Of a stretch of DNA of 64,000 nucleotides, positions 1 to 12,863 are shown piece after piece (position 1 is the first letter of the stretch; each line of letters opens with the position of its first letter). The notes under the pieces are model-generated. The model searched no databases and was not told where the DNA came from. It worked only from the letters and a program-made list of their open reading frames with translations. Position numbers and translations under genes: made by a program. Where the stretch lies: NCBI RefSeq assembly GCF_009870125.1, contig NC_046679.1, positions 4,092,001 through 4,156,000 on the forward strand, read 5' to 3'. This DNA comes from Drosophila pseudoobscura. Lineage: Eukaryota > Arthropoda > Insecta > Diptera > Drosophilidae.

Positions 1-26
1 CTTCCTGGTTTTTAATTAAATGCTGC

Positions 27-57
<31 letters not shown>

Positions 58-3000
58 CAAGTAGCGGCATTTGAAATGGAGCATGGCAGGAGTAGCAGCA
101 GCAGCATCGGCATCGGCAACACGGCTGCAGTTTCGTGTGCCAAATGGCTGAAACATAAATTATGGAGAGTCGCAACTTGCCACAGCCACAGCCACAGCCA
201 ATGCGTGCCACTGCAGCCAGAAACTGCAGCATAATCAGATGCAGCCACAGAGGCAATCCGATAATAGTTTGTGGCCCCCCGTGCGTGTGTGTGTGTTTTT
301 GTGGCCATAAATTTAGGTATTTCTCTCTGGCGTCTTTCTGGCGTGAGCGATTGCACAACATTTGAGATTTGAGCGTTTCCTAAACGAATGTAGGCAGGAT
401 GTCGGCTGCTGGCGTTGGCGTTGGCGTTGGCAAAACTGTTAACAAGCTTACAAGTAGCCACTTAGACAGCAGCCAGCAGCCACTAACAAGCCAAAGACAT
501 GGCCAAAGTGCGAGGCTGTCAACGCCTTGCCTTCCGAGCCGAGCCGCGTCTTGTCGTGTCGTGTCTTCCTTGTCGTTGGCTCTGACATTGATGGGGACGG
601 GGGCTGCCCTGATGTTTCCTGCGGTTCTTGTTTTATTACATAAATGAAATGAAATTATGGCATTTGATGATGGAAAATTGCATTTGCCCCGATGGGAAAC
701 ATGGGAATTTGAATAATTTTCGATGGCTTTAAGCACACCCCCGACGTTCCCAACGGCGGCCACTTTGTGGGGCATGCTCCGTGCTCCAATTAGAGGCAGT
801 GTGCCATAAAAGTTTACATGTGTACACACATTTTAGTTGTGCATTATTAAAATGCAAAAGTGTTGCAGAAATGCACGAAAACACACTCGCCCAGGCCCAT
901 TCCGAAACGATTCAAGTGTCTCAAGAGCACGAATCGATTGGAATTCGAATGCATTCCGTCAATGGCAGGCATCATCCGTGGCGTCCGTGGCTGCCGCTCA
1001 AGTGTTTCAATGAAAGGTTAACAACACTCTACAAAGAAACTTTGAATGGCTTTTCATAATTGGTAGCCCATGGGGAAGGGGGGAACGGGGTACGGGGTGG
1101 GGAAAGAACGTTCTCTGGCCATAATGATGATGATGGCAATATGAGGCCATTCAACGGCCTGTCGATGCCACTCGGCAATCGGAAATGTGCGTACAAATGG
1201 CCCAGGCACAGGCGACCGGCAGGCCAGCAATTATATAATTGAATTTACCATTGCAAGGACATCGGACAGCAGGAGCATATGCACATCAATCAATCGGGCT
1301 AATAAAGCAATTAACATGGTCAATGGGTGGGTCAGAAATCAATGAAAGGTCCACCCCCCTGGGGCCCAATGACCAATGACCGCTGGTCCGCCGGACCGCT
1401 CGTCCGCTCGTCCGAAAACGGAAATTACAATTTTGTGCTGCGATTGCGGGTATTTTAATTTATGCCTCTCGCAAATTGGATTTTGACGCACGCCCGCCCC
1501 ACCCCCCACCCCCTGTCCAAAAAAATGCCCATTTAGCTTAGTCGGGGATTAGCCGCGGCAAAATGCTGAAAGCCTCTGAATTTTCGTTTAAATTGAAAAT
1601 GTATTTTCGCTCTGTCGGCAGTTATGCCAGTCAAACGCTGAAATGTAGGCTACAATTTCTGCCGGGAAAACAATCAATGGAAAGGCAGCAGCACCAGGAG
1701 CAGATGGAAAAAGATGGAGCCGGAGCCGGAGCCGCGGTTGAGTGCAGCTGCGGCTGCGGCAGCGGCTGCTGCAGATGATAAACAGTCAAAGAGTTTTTCC
1801 AAAGAAAACCCCGCGGCATAGAAAGAGAAGGAGCTGGGGGCAAAGCCCGAGAGCAAGTTTTAGAATGAAAACTCGACTCGACTGCTGCCTGCCGCTTGCT
1901 CGGGACGGGGGGGAGGGAGGTAGGAAACTTTTCAAATGATGATTGAGGTATGCCTTAATTGGATTGTTTGCCGGGATTGTTTTGCACCTTAATTGCATTG
2001 AGCAGGAAACGGGGGTTTTCAATTCAGAACAGTAGTCAGGTTGAGTCCTTCGAAAGTGAGCAAAATAGAACAGATGTGTAATTAAGATTTGAAAGACTTG
2101 CTTTCAAATTGAATTTCTCTGCAAAATTGTAGAGAAAGTCTGAAGCGGATATTGAATGGCTGATGTTTCTTCAGGTAATGGGAAATTCGAAAGTTTAAAG
2201 CAGCTCCGAGAGTTTTACAGTCTTTCTGAAGGCACCGAGAACAGGACTGGCGGAATATGAGCTTTGTCCAATGAATAAGCCTGTCGTTGTTCAAATAAAT
2301 AAATCTTAAATTATAAGCAGAGCTCGCAAGCTTTTACATACGCAATGAAAACGGAGCTTCCAAGCAAAAACTTTCGTCTCGATTCTGTTTGTGATCACAG
2401 GCTGCCAAAGTGTATTTTTCGCATGTATGCATGTATGTACTTGTGCTCGAGAGATAAGCTTTTCAAAGAGATCGGCTGCTTATCTCTCACTCTCGCCCAC
2501 ACACCACAAACAAAAACTTTTAGTGTGAGACAGACGTGTTTAATCGTGCTCAACCGAAAGCACGAAACAAAGACAGCCACACGAAGCGAAGGTGGAAAAG
2601 GTGTTCGGCTCAGTGAGAGATAAGAGAGCAAGTAGGTGAGCTTGTTTTTTTTGTTTCTCCGTGAGTAGATCCCTTGGATATGTAAATGTGTTTGCGGGTT
2701 ATTTGCGAGCGGGGATAAATACCAGTTCGGGTCAGAGGCTGTGCTTGGGTTTTTTTGCTGTCTTTTTTCTTCAGTAAGCAGAAAAATGTAAGTGTTCTTC
2801 TGAATATATCGAGCATATCGAGCACACCCAATTCCACTGCCATTTACATGGTACTTAAAACTGATTGAGTAAAAACCGCCTGGCCCGCGGCTGTGTAAGG
2901 GCCAAACGACTGAGTATAGAAGGCAGCAGAGAGAGAGAGAGAAAGAAAGAGCATGAGGTACAAGTAGATGCAGTCACAAAAGTGGAGCATATTTACCCAG

Positions 3001-3244
3001 CCAACGGCAAGCGGCAAACGGCAAACGGCAGTGGCACAAACTGTCGATTGTGGAGATGTGTGTGTGTGAAGGGGGGGCCAGGGCAGAAGCTTGGACTTTG
3101 AGCCTGCGGCGGTGGCAATCCATTTCAAAAGCAGGCTCCAGCGAGCACTTGACTTGCAATTGGCGCCTGCTTAAAAACAGCTGCCAACAGTGGCGGACAT
3201 CATGTTCTCATCGCCTTTGTTGGCACTCCTCTCTTTGTCTCCAG
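1..3244 (+). other. Intron (and possibly other non-coding sequence) upstream of first visible Tusp exon
   Basis: No coding exon is visible here on either strand. The next Tusp exon opens at 3245 straight after a CAG acceptor, in mid-protein and without an initiator ATG, so the start exon must lie left of the window and this stretch is most simply the intron between them. It holds simple repeats: a GT run near 32-57, CCACAG repeats near 180-200, GCGTTG repeats near 412-430 and a GA tract near 2929-2945. Intronic identity is inferred; no start exon was found. Confidence 0.7.
32..57. repeat. (GT)n microsatellite
   Basis: An uninterrupted GT dinucleotide run lies at the left edge of the window. 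The open frames across it, of CVCV and THTH type, are artefacts of the repeat. Confidence 0.95.
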
Positions 3245-6200
3245 GATGAGGGCTGGAAGCTAAATCGCACCAACTACTACCAGGAGGGATGGCTGGCCAC
3301 GGGCAATGTGCGCGGCATTGTGGGCGTCACCTTTACCACCTCCCATTGCCGCAAGAACATGGACTATCCGCTTCGGACCAACTACAATCTGCGCGGCCAT
3401 CGATCGGATGTAAGTGGAGCATCCGGTACAAGCCATCAATCCTTCTCTAATCTCTATTTCCTCCTTGGCAGGTCATCCTGGTCAAGTGGAACGAGCCGTA
3501 CCAGAAGCTGGCCTCCTGCGACAGCTCGGGCATCATCTTTGTGTGGATCAAGTACGAGGGCCGATGGTCCATTGAGCTCATCAACGATCGGAACACGCCA
3601 GTGACACATTTCTCCTGGTCGCACGACGGACGGATGGCCCTCATCTGCTACCAGGATGGCTTCGTTCTGGTGGGCTCTGTGGCGGGACAGCGCTATTGGT
3701 CCTCCATGCTGAACCTGGAGTCGACCATCACCTGCGGGATTTGGACGCCCGACGATCAGCAGGTGTATTTCGGCACCACCCAGGGCCAGGTGATCGTCAT
3801 GGATGTCCATGGTGCGATGGTGTCGCAGGTGCAGCTCTCCAACGATGTGCCGATCACCTCGATGGCCTGGTCCTGCGAGAAGTTCAAAATGGAGGAGGGC
3901 GAAGAAGCAGAACCCGGCGTTACCAATGCGGGTAAGTACTGGAGAATATCTCTCTCTCTTTCTCTCTGGACTATCCCCAATAATCCTCTCTCTCTCTTTC
4001 CCCATAGCCAAACGCTCGTTTGTGCTGGCTGTTAGCTTCCAGAATGGATATATCTATCTGTTGAAGTCGTTCGACGACGTCTCACCCGCACATATCAACA
4101 CTTGCCTCAACGGCGCCCTCGGCATGGTCATGGAGTGGAGCAATTCCCGCGAACTGCTCGCCGTGGCAGGGACCCTGCGCACCGGGATGGATGGGCATGG
4201 TCTGAAGCCATCGGAGGACCCGACCACGCCCGCCAGCTACACGAATCTGGTCAAGTTCTACACGGAGACGGGGGCGTGTCTGTATCAGGCGCATATACCC
4301 TGCAACAGTGCCCCGGTGTCGGCCATTACGTGGGGCCACAACGACAAGCGTCTGTTTATTGCCACGGGAACGCAGGTGCACATTGCCTGGGTGTCGCGGC
4401 GGGTGGCCTCGCTGCAGTTGCTCTGCCGCCTGGAGATTCAGGCCAGCGTGGGCTCCGAGACGCTGCTGCCACTGCTGCCGTTGCCTTCTAGGATTAAGTC
4501 TCTCATTGGCAATCTGTTTGCTCAAACGATACGAGTGAGTGCATCATCTGTTTGCCTCCCTTTCAGTGATTTATGATCTATGATGCACCATTTTTGCAGT
4601 GCTGTGTACCTGATCTGAAGTCGCTGCGCGATTTTGTGTCGCGTCCACCGCTCTGCTCCACGCGACTCCACTGCACCATGATCCGGCACGACGATGACTC
4701 CAATCTGAGCTCCGGCACCTGCTACACGCTCTACCTGGAGTATCTGGGGGGTCTGGTGCCGCTGCTCAAGGGCAAACGCACCTCAAAGATACGCCCGGAG
4801 TTCGTCATATTCGATCCACAAGTGAATGGTGAGAGAGAGACCCCCTTTCCGACTCATTTCTAAACGTTTTCCTTTTTGTTAGATGCTTCTTTGTACTTTC
4901 AATACTCCGCGGAGGCCAAGAGCTCGTCGGGCTCCAGTCAGTCCACCACCACGGGCAACAGCGGACGCACCGACTCCTCGGACAGTGACTTCGAGGAGCG
5001 GTCATCGCGCTTTGGTTCGCCCAGGACGCCGCGCAAGAAGCGAGTGCGGCCCAAGCGTCGCAACCAAGCGGGCGAGCGTGTGGGCACAGCAGGAGGAGGA
5101 GGAGCAGCAGCAGGAGGCAATGATCCGGACAGCTTGGATGAGCTGGCCTACGTGGACACACTGCCGGAGGTAAGGGGCATCCAACGTCTACCAGGCACAT
5201 GCAATCACTGATCCCTCTATCTCTTAAGCAGGAAGTCAAGCTGGTGGAGGTGACCTCCAACATTTGGGGAACGAAATTCAAGATCCATGGACTTGCCAAA
5301 ACCGTCCCAGCCAATTTAGGCCAAGTAACATATAAGACGTCCCTTCTGCATTTGCAGCCGCGTCAGATGACGCTGGTGATCACCGAGCTACGCGACGATT
5401 TTCCACCTGGTCCCGATCCCAGCTTCAATCCCAACATCTTCTCCGAGGACGAAGACGAGCAGCAGCAGCAGCAGCTCCAGCAGCACCACCACGAGGCAGT
5501 GCCGCAGGTGAATGTGACCACGCCCCAAGATGTGGCGACCGCTCTAAAGCCGCCGATGATGCCACAGCGACGCCTGCTGGAGGGTGCCTCTGCTCCACTG
5601 ATTGCACCCATGTCGCCGCGCCCCAATCGAATACTGGCGCGGCACAAGAACTCGCTGACGGTGAACGGGGCAGGAGGCGGGGAACGAGGCTCAAACGCAG
5701 GACTCAGTCCGTTGGCGCGGGCCGAGAGCTACGATGATGATTCATCCAATGACTCGCAGGAAGCAGGAGCCGCTGCTGCTGCCGCCGCCTGCCAGTCCAC
5801 CACCGTGCTGCTGCATCAGGCACCCTCCTCCAATGGCTTGGGGCCCAGCAGCAGCAGCAACGGCAACGGCAGCGGCAGCGGCAAGAATCTAACACGTCCA
5901 AAGACCATAAGCAGCTTCAAGAACAGCTACAGCCGCTCCAGCTCCAATTCCAGCTGCCAGTCGCGGCACGCAATCTCGCCGCTCTACTGCGACGGGGCTG
6001 TGCCCACTCTCCAGTCGCCCAAGAATGCGGTGGCACCCTCGGACATTATTTTCGAGAGGCCTGCAGTGCCGGGCGCCGGGCAGACCACCCTGATGTCCTA
6101 CTCGAGCAATGCGGACTATGCCAACAATGTGGTCCAGGTGAAGAATGCCCTGATGTCGGAACCCGTGCGCTCAGCCAACAGCCACGTGAACCCCGTGCCC

Positions 6201-8074
6201 CTCAATCTGAATCTGAATCTGGAGCGCATGGATGCGAGGCAGGTCAAGTGCATGGCGCCGCATGCATCCGCATCCACATCCACATCGAAGCGACGTGATA
6301 TGCTATACATCGACGAGGAGACCCAGTCCCCGACACCCACCACGAGCAGCAGCAGCATGAAGCGGACGCCCACGGTGGTTTCCATAGCGCCCGCAATGCC
6401 CGACTCAATTACGCGCAGCTGCAGCGTTGGCTACCTGGACTCCGTGGCCATCACGCCCTCCGACGAGGCACTGTCCGCCCTGCGCAAGGAGGCGCCCAAC
6501 AAGCGTCTGGTGCTGGTGGACAAGCGACGCAACCGCCGGAAGCGGCAGCAGCAGGAAGATGCGCGACGGCACAAACTGCAGCAGACGGGCAAGTCCAAGA
6601 GCTTGGACTCGTGCGATCTGCTGTCGCTGCAAACAAAACTGTCCAGCAAGGAGCACGAGCTGGTGGTGAAGAAACTCCAGGAGATCTCCGACAGCAGTGC
6701 CTGCAGCAGTGCAGCCAACACGCTCTGCTTCAAGTGCCGCAACAACATGAATCCCAGCAGTGCCTGCAAGCGGTGCCAGCCCACGTCCAACGCTGTGCTC
6801 GACGAGATCACGGCTGTGGTGAGCGTGGAGGCACCCGCGAAAGAGGCTCCGCCTGCCGTACAGCCACTCACAGCCACACAGCCAAAGCCCGCGACCAAGA
6901 AACGCTTCGATGTCATCACCAGCTTCACGGACTCTCCGCTCTTCACGCGAAAGCATCGCTTCGGCTACGGCCGCAGCAAAGATGGTGCCGGGACAGAAAA
7001 CTCCACCCCAGTGCTGGGACGAAAGCAGGATAACACTTTCAGCTTTGTCAAGCAGCTGTCCGAGGTGCGCTGGCGTCGCAAGGAGCCACCGCCACAGGGG
7101 CAGGTGAATGGATCCAGCAATGCCAGCACCTTGGAGAGGCAGCAGCAGCCAGAAACAACTGGAGCCGCCGCCTGCGGTGCCGTAGAGGCCACGCCCGTGG
7201 AAGCCAAGGCATCTGTGTCGCTGCACACCCAGGTAGGAGGTCTACCTCCATCTTTAAGAGAATTCCTTTTATCAAATATTATCCTCCTCAGGCTCTTACA
7301 ACTTTGGAGAACATAATCAGCCGCCTGCGGGATCTGGACGAGGGTCGTTTGACGCCACCCTCGACGCCACAGCGTCTGCCACGCAGCTCTCCGGCCTCAC
7401 CGGCGGCCAGCAAGAAGAACAAGCGCCAGCAGAGCAATTCCCCCATACGCCACATTCTCAACTCCCCGCTGCTCAATCGCAGGCAGCGCAAGAAGCCGAG
7501 CATCATCGAGAGCTCGGACGATGAAGGAAACCAGACGAACGGCTCTGGCGCAGAGGAGAGCAGCAACAATGGTGGGGGCAATGGCAAGCAGTATCGCGAC
7601 CTGGAGACATTCCAAAAGGCACAGCTGCGTCAGAAGGTGAGATCAAGAGCCCCCAATCCAAATCCAAATCAACTCTAAGGGAAGTCCTCTTATCCACAGC
7701 TGAAGCGCGGCAAGATCGAGCCGAACGGCAGTGCCAGCTGTGCCAATCCGGCACCGGTGCGTCGGGAATTCGTGATGCACAACAAGGCGCCCATGTGGAA
7801 CGAGATGAGTCAGGTGTATCAGCTGGATTTCGGTGGTCGCGTTACCCAGGAGTCGGCCAAGAACTTCCAAATTGAGTTCCGTGGCAAGCAGGTGAGCACC
7901 GAACATTACTTTCCTCAAGAATATCTCAACTAATTCCTGTTCTAATCGCACCATTAGGTCATGCAATTTGGTCGTATCGATGGGAATGCCTACACATTAG
8001 ACTTCCAGTATCCCTTTTCCGCCCTACAAGCCTTTGCCGTGGCTCTGGCAAATGTAACACAGCGACTAAAGTAA
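3245..8074 (+). CDS. Tusp: Tusp, tubby-superfamily protein (TULP4-like), 5'-partial
   Basis: Nine exons join in phase: 3245-3409, 3472-3931, 4008-4534, 4600-4828, 4883-5169, 5232-7232, 7292-7636, 7700-7891 and 7958-8074 (stop TAA), giving at least 1,440 residues. The N-terminal half is WD40-like (for example [14 protein letters not shown] and [12 protein letters not shown]). A SOCS-box-like segment follows, with [12 protein letters not shown] at about 4600-4640. The middle is long, low-complexity and rich in Ser, Gln and Pro, inside the 2-kb exon 5232-7232. The last two exons carry the conserved tubby C-terminus ([20 protein letters not shown], ending NVTQRLK). This domain order is that of TULP4, a SOCS-box protein proposed as a cullin E3 substrate receptor; that role comes from the family and is not shown here. 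The start codon lies outside the window. Confidence 0.93.
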
Positions 8075-9054
8075 TTTCCGAGGCAGGGTCTATGTGAATG
8101 TGTGTGTATATCGCAACGTATCGTATTCGTAACAGTATCCGTATCCGTATCCGTATCCTTATTGTGCATTGCATTGCGCTCTACAAAATGTCGCCAGCTG
8201 ATTGCAGCAGCAGTTGCTTTTTTGGCCTATGCTATACATATATTTTTTATACCAAATGGCAGACGACAGACGACGAAGACGACCGACCGACCGATTAGCG
8301 AAAATTTGCCTTTTCATTTTGTATATAATGTATTTATATGATATGATTGTGTGTGTATGGTCTTTAGGTTTCTGAACAGATGCCGTATCGTATTTTTAGT
8401 GAGCGTAATGAACACGTACCACCACACCACTGATTGAAGGTTTTGCCATATGCAAAAAACATATGTAGTGCATATGCATAATGGGTGTCACAGTCCGATC
8501 CATTTTTGTGCAATATTTGTATGACAAATTTTTTGGATTAAGCGTAGCCGGGTAGCCGGATAGCCGGAGAAGGTGTAAATTTGTAGCCGTAAACGATGTA
8601 ATATTTTAAAAATGTATAACCCAAGCAACTAAAATGAGATCAGAGTCGATTTTTAACACTAGTTTGTACAAGAGCAGCCTTTTTTGCATAGAGCTTCGTT
8701 TCTTGCTTTACTCGATTTAAGTGCAATACAAAAATTCCTTTCGTTAACACTCTAATAGACATAAGCCAATATGAATATGAATATGAGCCCCTTGAACGGG
8801 GTAAGGGGGGGAGACGTAAAAGCGATTACTTAATGCTAGGCCTAGCATACTCGTATTTTTTATATGTGTAAACAAATTGGGAAGTGAATGTTGGAATGGA
8901 AAACAAATCTCTGTGCTTTTTCCTCTTACTCTTTTTGGTAGTTAGGCTTAAATTCAAATGAAAATTCGTTATTGTAATTGTTGTGAATATTGAAAATAAG
9001 CACCGGAGTCGTAAACGATTTAGGCGATCTACTACATTCATACATACATCATTA

Positions 9055-9079
9055 AATAAATGTATTTTACGTGAATAAA
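9055..9079 (+). terminator. Tusp 3' UTR with tandem poly(A) signals
   Basis: The sequence 8075-9080 downstream of the Tusp stop is AT-rich and non-coding, as expected of a fly 3' UTR. Two AATAAA hexamers occur at 9055-9060 and 9074-9079, the most likely poly(A) signals. The site is about 120 bases from the stop codon of the convergent gene ending at 9200, so the two transcripts are nearly tail to tail. Confidence 0.6.
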
Positions 9080-9199
9080 GGCTTTCGTTTTATAAAAATA
9101 ACAACATAAATATATCAGATATCGTGTAAACACAACCTAAATATTGCACCATGAAATAAGATATGAAGATATCCCAGCTATATACAGATTCTGCTCGTA

Positions 9200-10244
9200 T
9201 CACGTCTTTTTAAATTGCTTCTCCAGTTCGATCTCGGCCTTCTCCCAATCTGGAATGCTTTTCTCCTTGATGTGCCACGAGTCGGTTTTGGGTCCCTTTT
9301 CCTCAGCTGCTCAGAGATGTCAAAAGGATAATAAAATATAGAGCTCTTCCTTAGATCAACAAAAACCACTCACAGGTCTTGAATCGCCTCACGCCCTCTT
9401 GCATGTCCGTGACCATTTCGGATGTCACGTTCATGACTTCATTGTAAGTGCCGGCATAGAAACCGGGACGGTTATAGGCATTCGCATTCTCCAGCACAGC
9501 GTTTCGGTCGTGCATCAGCGAACCCATGGGAAATTTTGCAATCGAGAAGGCTAAATTTACGGCCTGGCCAAGGGCTGTGCCCGTGGCAACGATTCGATTG
9601 ACCAGGCCGATGCGCAGCGCTTCACGGGCATAGACACGTCGACCTGTTTCTATGATATCCAGGGCATTCGAGAAGCCCACTGCAGCGGCCAGACGCACTG
9701 TGCCGCCGTCGCTAATCGGGACGCCCAGGCGTCGATTGAAGAAACCCAGAACAGCTGTGTCTTCCATCACTCGCAGGTCACAGAGCAGGGCCAGCTCCAG
9801 GCCACCGGCCACACAGAAGCCGCTAATGCCACACACAATGGGTTTGCGTGGATGCCGCCGTGTGGGTCCCACAGAACCCTCATGACGCAACAGAAAGTTC
9901 AGGCTGCCTCGATCCGCCTCTGCTTGGAGTTCCTCCAGATCATAGCCGGCACAGAAGGAGCCACCAATGCCGTACAACACGCCCACGGGAGACGTATCAT
10001 CCGCCTCGAACTGGCTGATGGCTTCGCCCAGTTTTTGTGCAGTGAGTGCATCGATGGAGTTTCGCCTTTGTTCCCGATTCAGGCCGATCAATGTGATATG
10101 AGAATCCTTCTCCACGAGAACTGTGGGAGCGTCACCACTGTCCTTGCTTTCTTCCACATGCCTGGCAGCTGTTAAACAAATACCTCTTCTGGCTGAATTC
10201 GAACAGTTTACGCCTGGAAACAGTTTATAAACAATTCTAATCAT
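9200..10244 (-). CDS. CG5611: Crotonase-fold (enoyl-CoA hydratase/isomerase family) protein
   Basis: Two exons on the minus strand, 10244-9374 and 9306-9200, give 325 residues; the intron uses GTGAGT and GCAG. The first ~30 residues are basic and hydroxylated, compatible with mitochondrial import (inference). The crotonase core is clear: the oxyanion-hole loop GGSFCAGYDLEEL at residues ~94-106 and GFCVAGGLELALLCDLRV at ~142-159. Glu150 in GGLEL matches the first catalytic Glu of hydratases. At the place of the second catalytic Glu the sequence reads LGFFNRRLGVPISDGGTVRL, with Asn170. One of the two acid/base residues is therefore missing, and a classical hydratase reaction is doubtful. Substrate unknown. 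The CG5611 name rests on family resemblance and on the neighbours Tusp and Mtl. Confidence 0.88.
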
Positions 10245-10355
10245 TTCACCGCGAAAACAACTGTGCAGTGTTGGGCAACGTTGAAATTGTCGTCTTCAGA
10301 GGCAAAAAGGGTGTGTTGATTGTATGGTTGGGTTTGTGTGGAAAGAAACAGAGTC

Positions 10356-10592
10356 TTAACCCATGGTAGACCAGTGGTTATTAAAATGTACTCAGCGAAA
10401 GAGATTAAACTTAGAAAAACATCGTGTTTGTTTTTACTTATATGATAATATATATATTATGCAGCCATTCATAATTTTGCTTTAACAGTTTTAGTTATAT
10501 TAAAATGTTCTTTTACATAATATATAAATATTAGTTCAAATTCTTTGAATTTGGAATGTGTAATTTGCTTGTTGTCGGGACATAAGGGTTAA
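10356..10592 (-). repeat. Copy A of a diverged interspersed repeat, TTAA-bounded
   Basis: The 237-bp AT-rich block begins TTAACCCATGGTAGACC and ends CATAAGGGTTAA. Read on the minus strand its end, GGTCTACCATGGGTTAA, matches GGTCTACAATGGGTTAA at 53364-53380 and ACAATGGGTTAA at 58898-58909. An internal ACGAT-TTTT stretch also resembles the other copies. It has no coding capacity. A short non-autonomous DNA transposon is likely but not proven; the TTAACCC ends could be chance. Confidence 0.4.
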
Positions 10593-10798
10593 GAATATAT
10601 CAACAATCCTTCCGCATCAACAAGCAAGCATGTACTGCACTCCCGACGAGACCGCCTAGTATAATTCCATCATGGATGGGATGGATCGTAAATGACAATA
10701 TAGAAACAGCATTATTTTCCGCGGTCTAACTCAAGCTGTTCGCCTGCTTAAACAGAGGGGTGTTGAGTGGGCTAAGTTCGCCATACACTTATGATTCA

Positions 10799-10809
10799 TG
10801 GTCACACTG
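10799..10809 (+). promoter_or_regulatory. Core promoter Motif 1 match
   Basis: TGGTCACACTG fits the Drosophila housekeeping core-promoter element known as Motif 1 (YGGTCACACTR). It lies 1.2 kb upstream of the Mtl start codon on the same strand and could mark a distal Mtl start with an intron in the 5' UTR, or a short unannotated transcript. No ORF of substance follows it. Confidence 0.4.
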
Positions 10810-12032
10810 GTGGGGAAAAAAGAAAATACATTTTAAAACTCTGCGCTGCCAATAAACAGATATTTACAAGTAAAAAAATTTACAATTTGTGTGGAAAGTA
10901 ATCTTTGAACTGCGGCGCGTGTGCCAGCGCATTGCATTCGTGGAGTACACAACCATTTCCAGTGATATAAGCAAAGTACAAAACGGTCGCCGCTTCCTCT
11001 TGGACCTCGACTACGCTCGCTGAACTCCCGTTTGCAGACAAAGAAAGGATAGGTTAAAACGGTAACCAAACAATCCCATTCCATTTGCGTGAATATGCAA
11101 TTACTGCGGCGGGGCAAGGACTGCAACAATGGATGGCGGGGCAGGGCATGGGCGTCCACAACAAAAGAACGCGCGAGTGTCGGCAAGCGGCGGCCCGCCC
11201 TGCGCCCAGGCGTTGCATGTGGCGTAATGTCTCACTTGAACTTTAATTGAATTGGCATCCGTATTGTGGTTAAATCATGTCAGACCGGAGGCGCCGTCAG
11301 ACAGTCGCGCCGCCCTGCACGCCCGTCCGCCCACCCTGCATTATTAGATCTTAATTGTGTCTATTTTTATCAGTGCGCGTCTGCCGGTACGGTGGCTTCC
11401 GCGTCACCGCAACATTTGGGCGCACTCGTCTGTCGACGCGCCTCCCCCACGCGCTCCACCCATGCATCATTGGAGGCTCCCGAGGGCCCTGGTTCTGTGT
11501 GTTCTCTGGCCTCTGGCGCAGCGCAACTGTTGCCATTTGCTCTGCTCTGGTTGTGTGTTTTCCTCGCTGTTCCCATTATTTTCTATGAGTGGCGCAGTCG
11601 AGTGTCGCATCATGATCTATTTTCGTAAATTTTATTTGCAAAAACAAGAGTCTCTCCTCCGAGCAGAAACGAGACTGTCGTTTTATGTTTGTTGTTCTGG
11701 CTGTGGGACACACCTTTCGAACGCCCAGCCTTTTGATCACACGGAGATATACGGGTGTATGCCAGGTTGTTAGTCGCGGGTGCAGCAGTTCAGTTCTGTA
11801 GACCCTAAAGGCAATTAAAGTATGTATTCAGAAATGTGGTATGTGGTATGTGGTCAGAGCTTGCCACAACAAAGTTTATTGCCTCAAGTAGAACTTAATT
11901 AATTGAATTAAGCGCGCACGCATTCATTGGAAAGACATTCTCACATACGAGTGCACACTTACACTCACGTCTTTCTGTGTTCGTTCTCTTACTCTTTTGC
12001 CGGTCGCACAGCACACATAGTCACGACTCACG
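10810..12032. other. Non-coding intergenic sequence and Mtl 5' UTR
   Basis: No convincing coding exon is seen on either strand. The last ~150 bases, rich in CACAC and CTCT before the ATG at 12033, are probably Mtl 5' UTR. Open frames at 10833-11186 and 11266-11773 lack recognisable domains. Confidence 0.5.
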
Positions 12033-12863
12033 ATGTCAACCGGAAGGCCCATAAAATGTGTTGTCGTTGGTGACGGCACCGTCGGAAAGACTTGCATGCT
12101 AATCTCCTACACAACAGACAGTTTTCCCGGTGAATATGTGCCTACAGTGTGAGTATATCCGATACTTCTTCCGGTTCCTACTGATTGAGATCATTACTAA
12201 CTTTTACCATTGTTTAAATGCATAGCTTCGATAATTACTCCGCACCCATGCAAGTGGACACAATACAGGTCTCGCTGGGACTCTGGGATACAGCGGGGCA
12301 GGAGGACTACGACCGCCTGCGTCCACTCTCCTACCCACAGACAGATGTTTTCCTGATATGCTACAGTGTGGCGAGTCCCTCGTCATTCGAAAATGTCACC
12401 TCGAAATGGTATCCGGAGATAAAGCACCACTGTCCCGACGCGCCCATTATTCTAGTTGGTAAGTTGCCAGCTCATGGCAGCTCTGCCCATTCCCCAACGA
12501 ACGAGTTGTATATGTGGCGTATTGTATTGCAGGCACTAAAATCGATTTGCGGGAAGATCGTGAGACGTTGAGTGGCCTGGCCGAACAGGGTCTGACGCCG
12601 CTAAAGCGCGAGCAAGGTCAGAAGCTGGCGAATAAAATACGCGCTGTGAAATACATGGAGTGCTCCGCCTTGACGCAGCGCGGCCTTAAGCAAGTAAGTC
12701 ATCAGAGTGGCGTCGGGCGCACCCACTTACGCACACACGAGCATATGATCTCACTTATCGCTTTTTCCCTTGTGTTGCATTTTAGGTGTTCGAAGAAGCG
12801 GTGCGTGCCGTACTCAGACCAGAGCCATTAAAGCGACGTCAGCGAAAGTGTCTAGTTATGTAA
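12033..12863 (+). CDS. Mtl: Mtl, Rho/Rac-family small GTPase (Mig-2-like)
   Basis: Four exons, 12033-12148, 12226-12458, 12533-12693 and 12786-12863, close in phase to give 195 residues, the usual Rho-family length. All GTPase motifs are intact: P-loop GDGTVGKT at 13-20, switch I around 33-48, DTAGQ at 60-64 and TKID at 118-121. A Rho insert region follows. The tail has a basic stretch (KRRQRK) and the CAAX box CLVM, predicting prenylation and membrane attachment. [20 protein letters not shown] and the [14 protein letters not shown] region place it with Rac/Mtl, not Cdc42 or Rho1. In flies Mtl acts redundantly with Rac1/Rac2 in axon guidance and cell migration. The start is fixed by the family N-terminus just before the P-loop. 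Confidence 0.97.

Noticed and set aside
12..461. Frames with THTHTH, CVCVCV and WLWLWL runs at the left edge
   Set aside because: They are translations of the GT microsatellite and of short tandem repeats.
10833..11186. 117-codon minus-strand frame near the Motif 1 site
   Set aside because: It reads away from the expected gene, shows no domain, and has an even distribution of rare codons; treated as a random open frame.
11266..11773. Overlapping plus-strand frames upstream of Mtl
   Set aside because: Three frames are open at once because of GC-rich sequence lacking stops; none resembles a protein.
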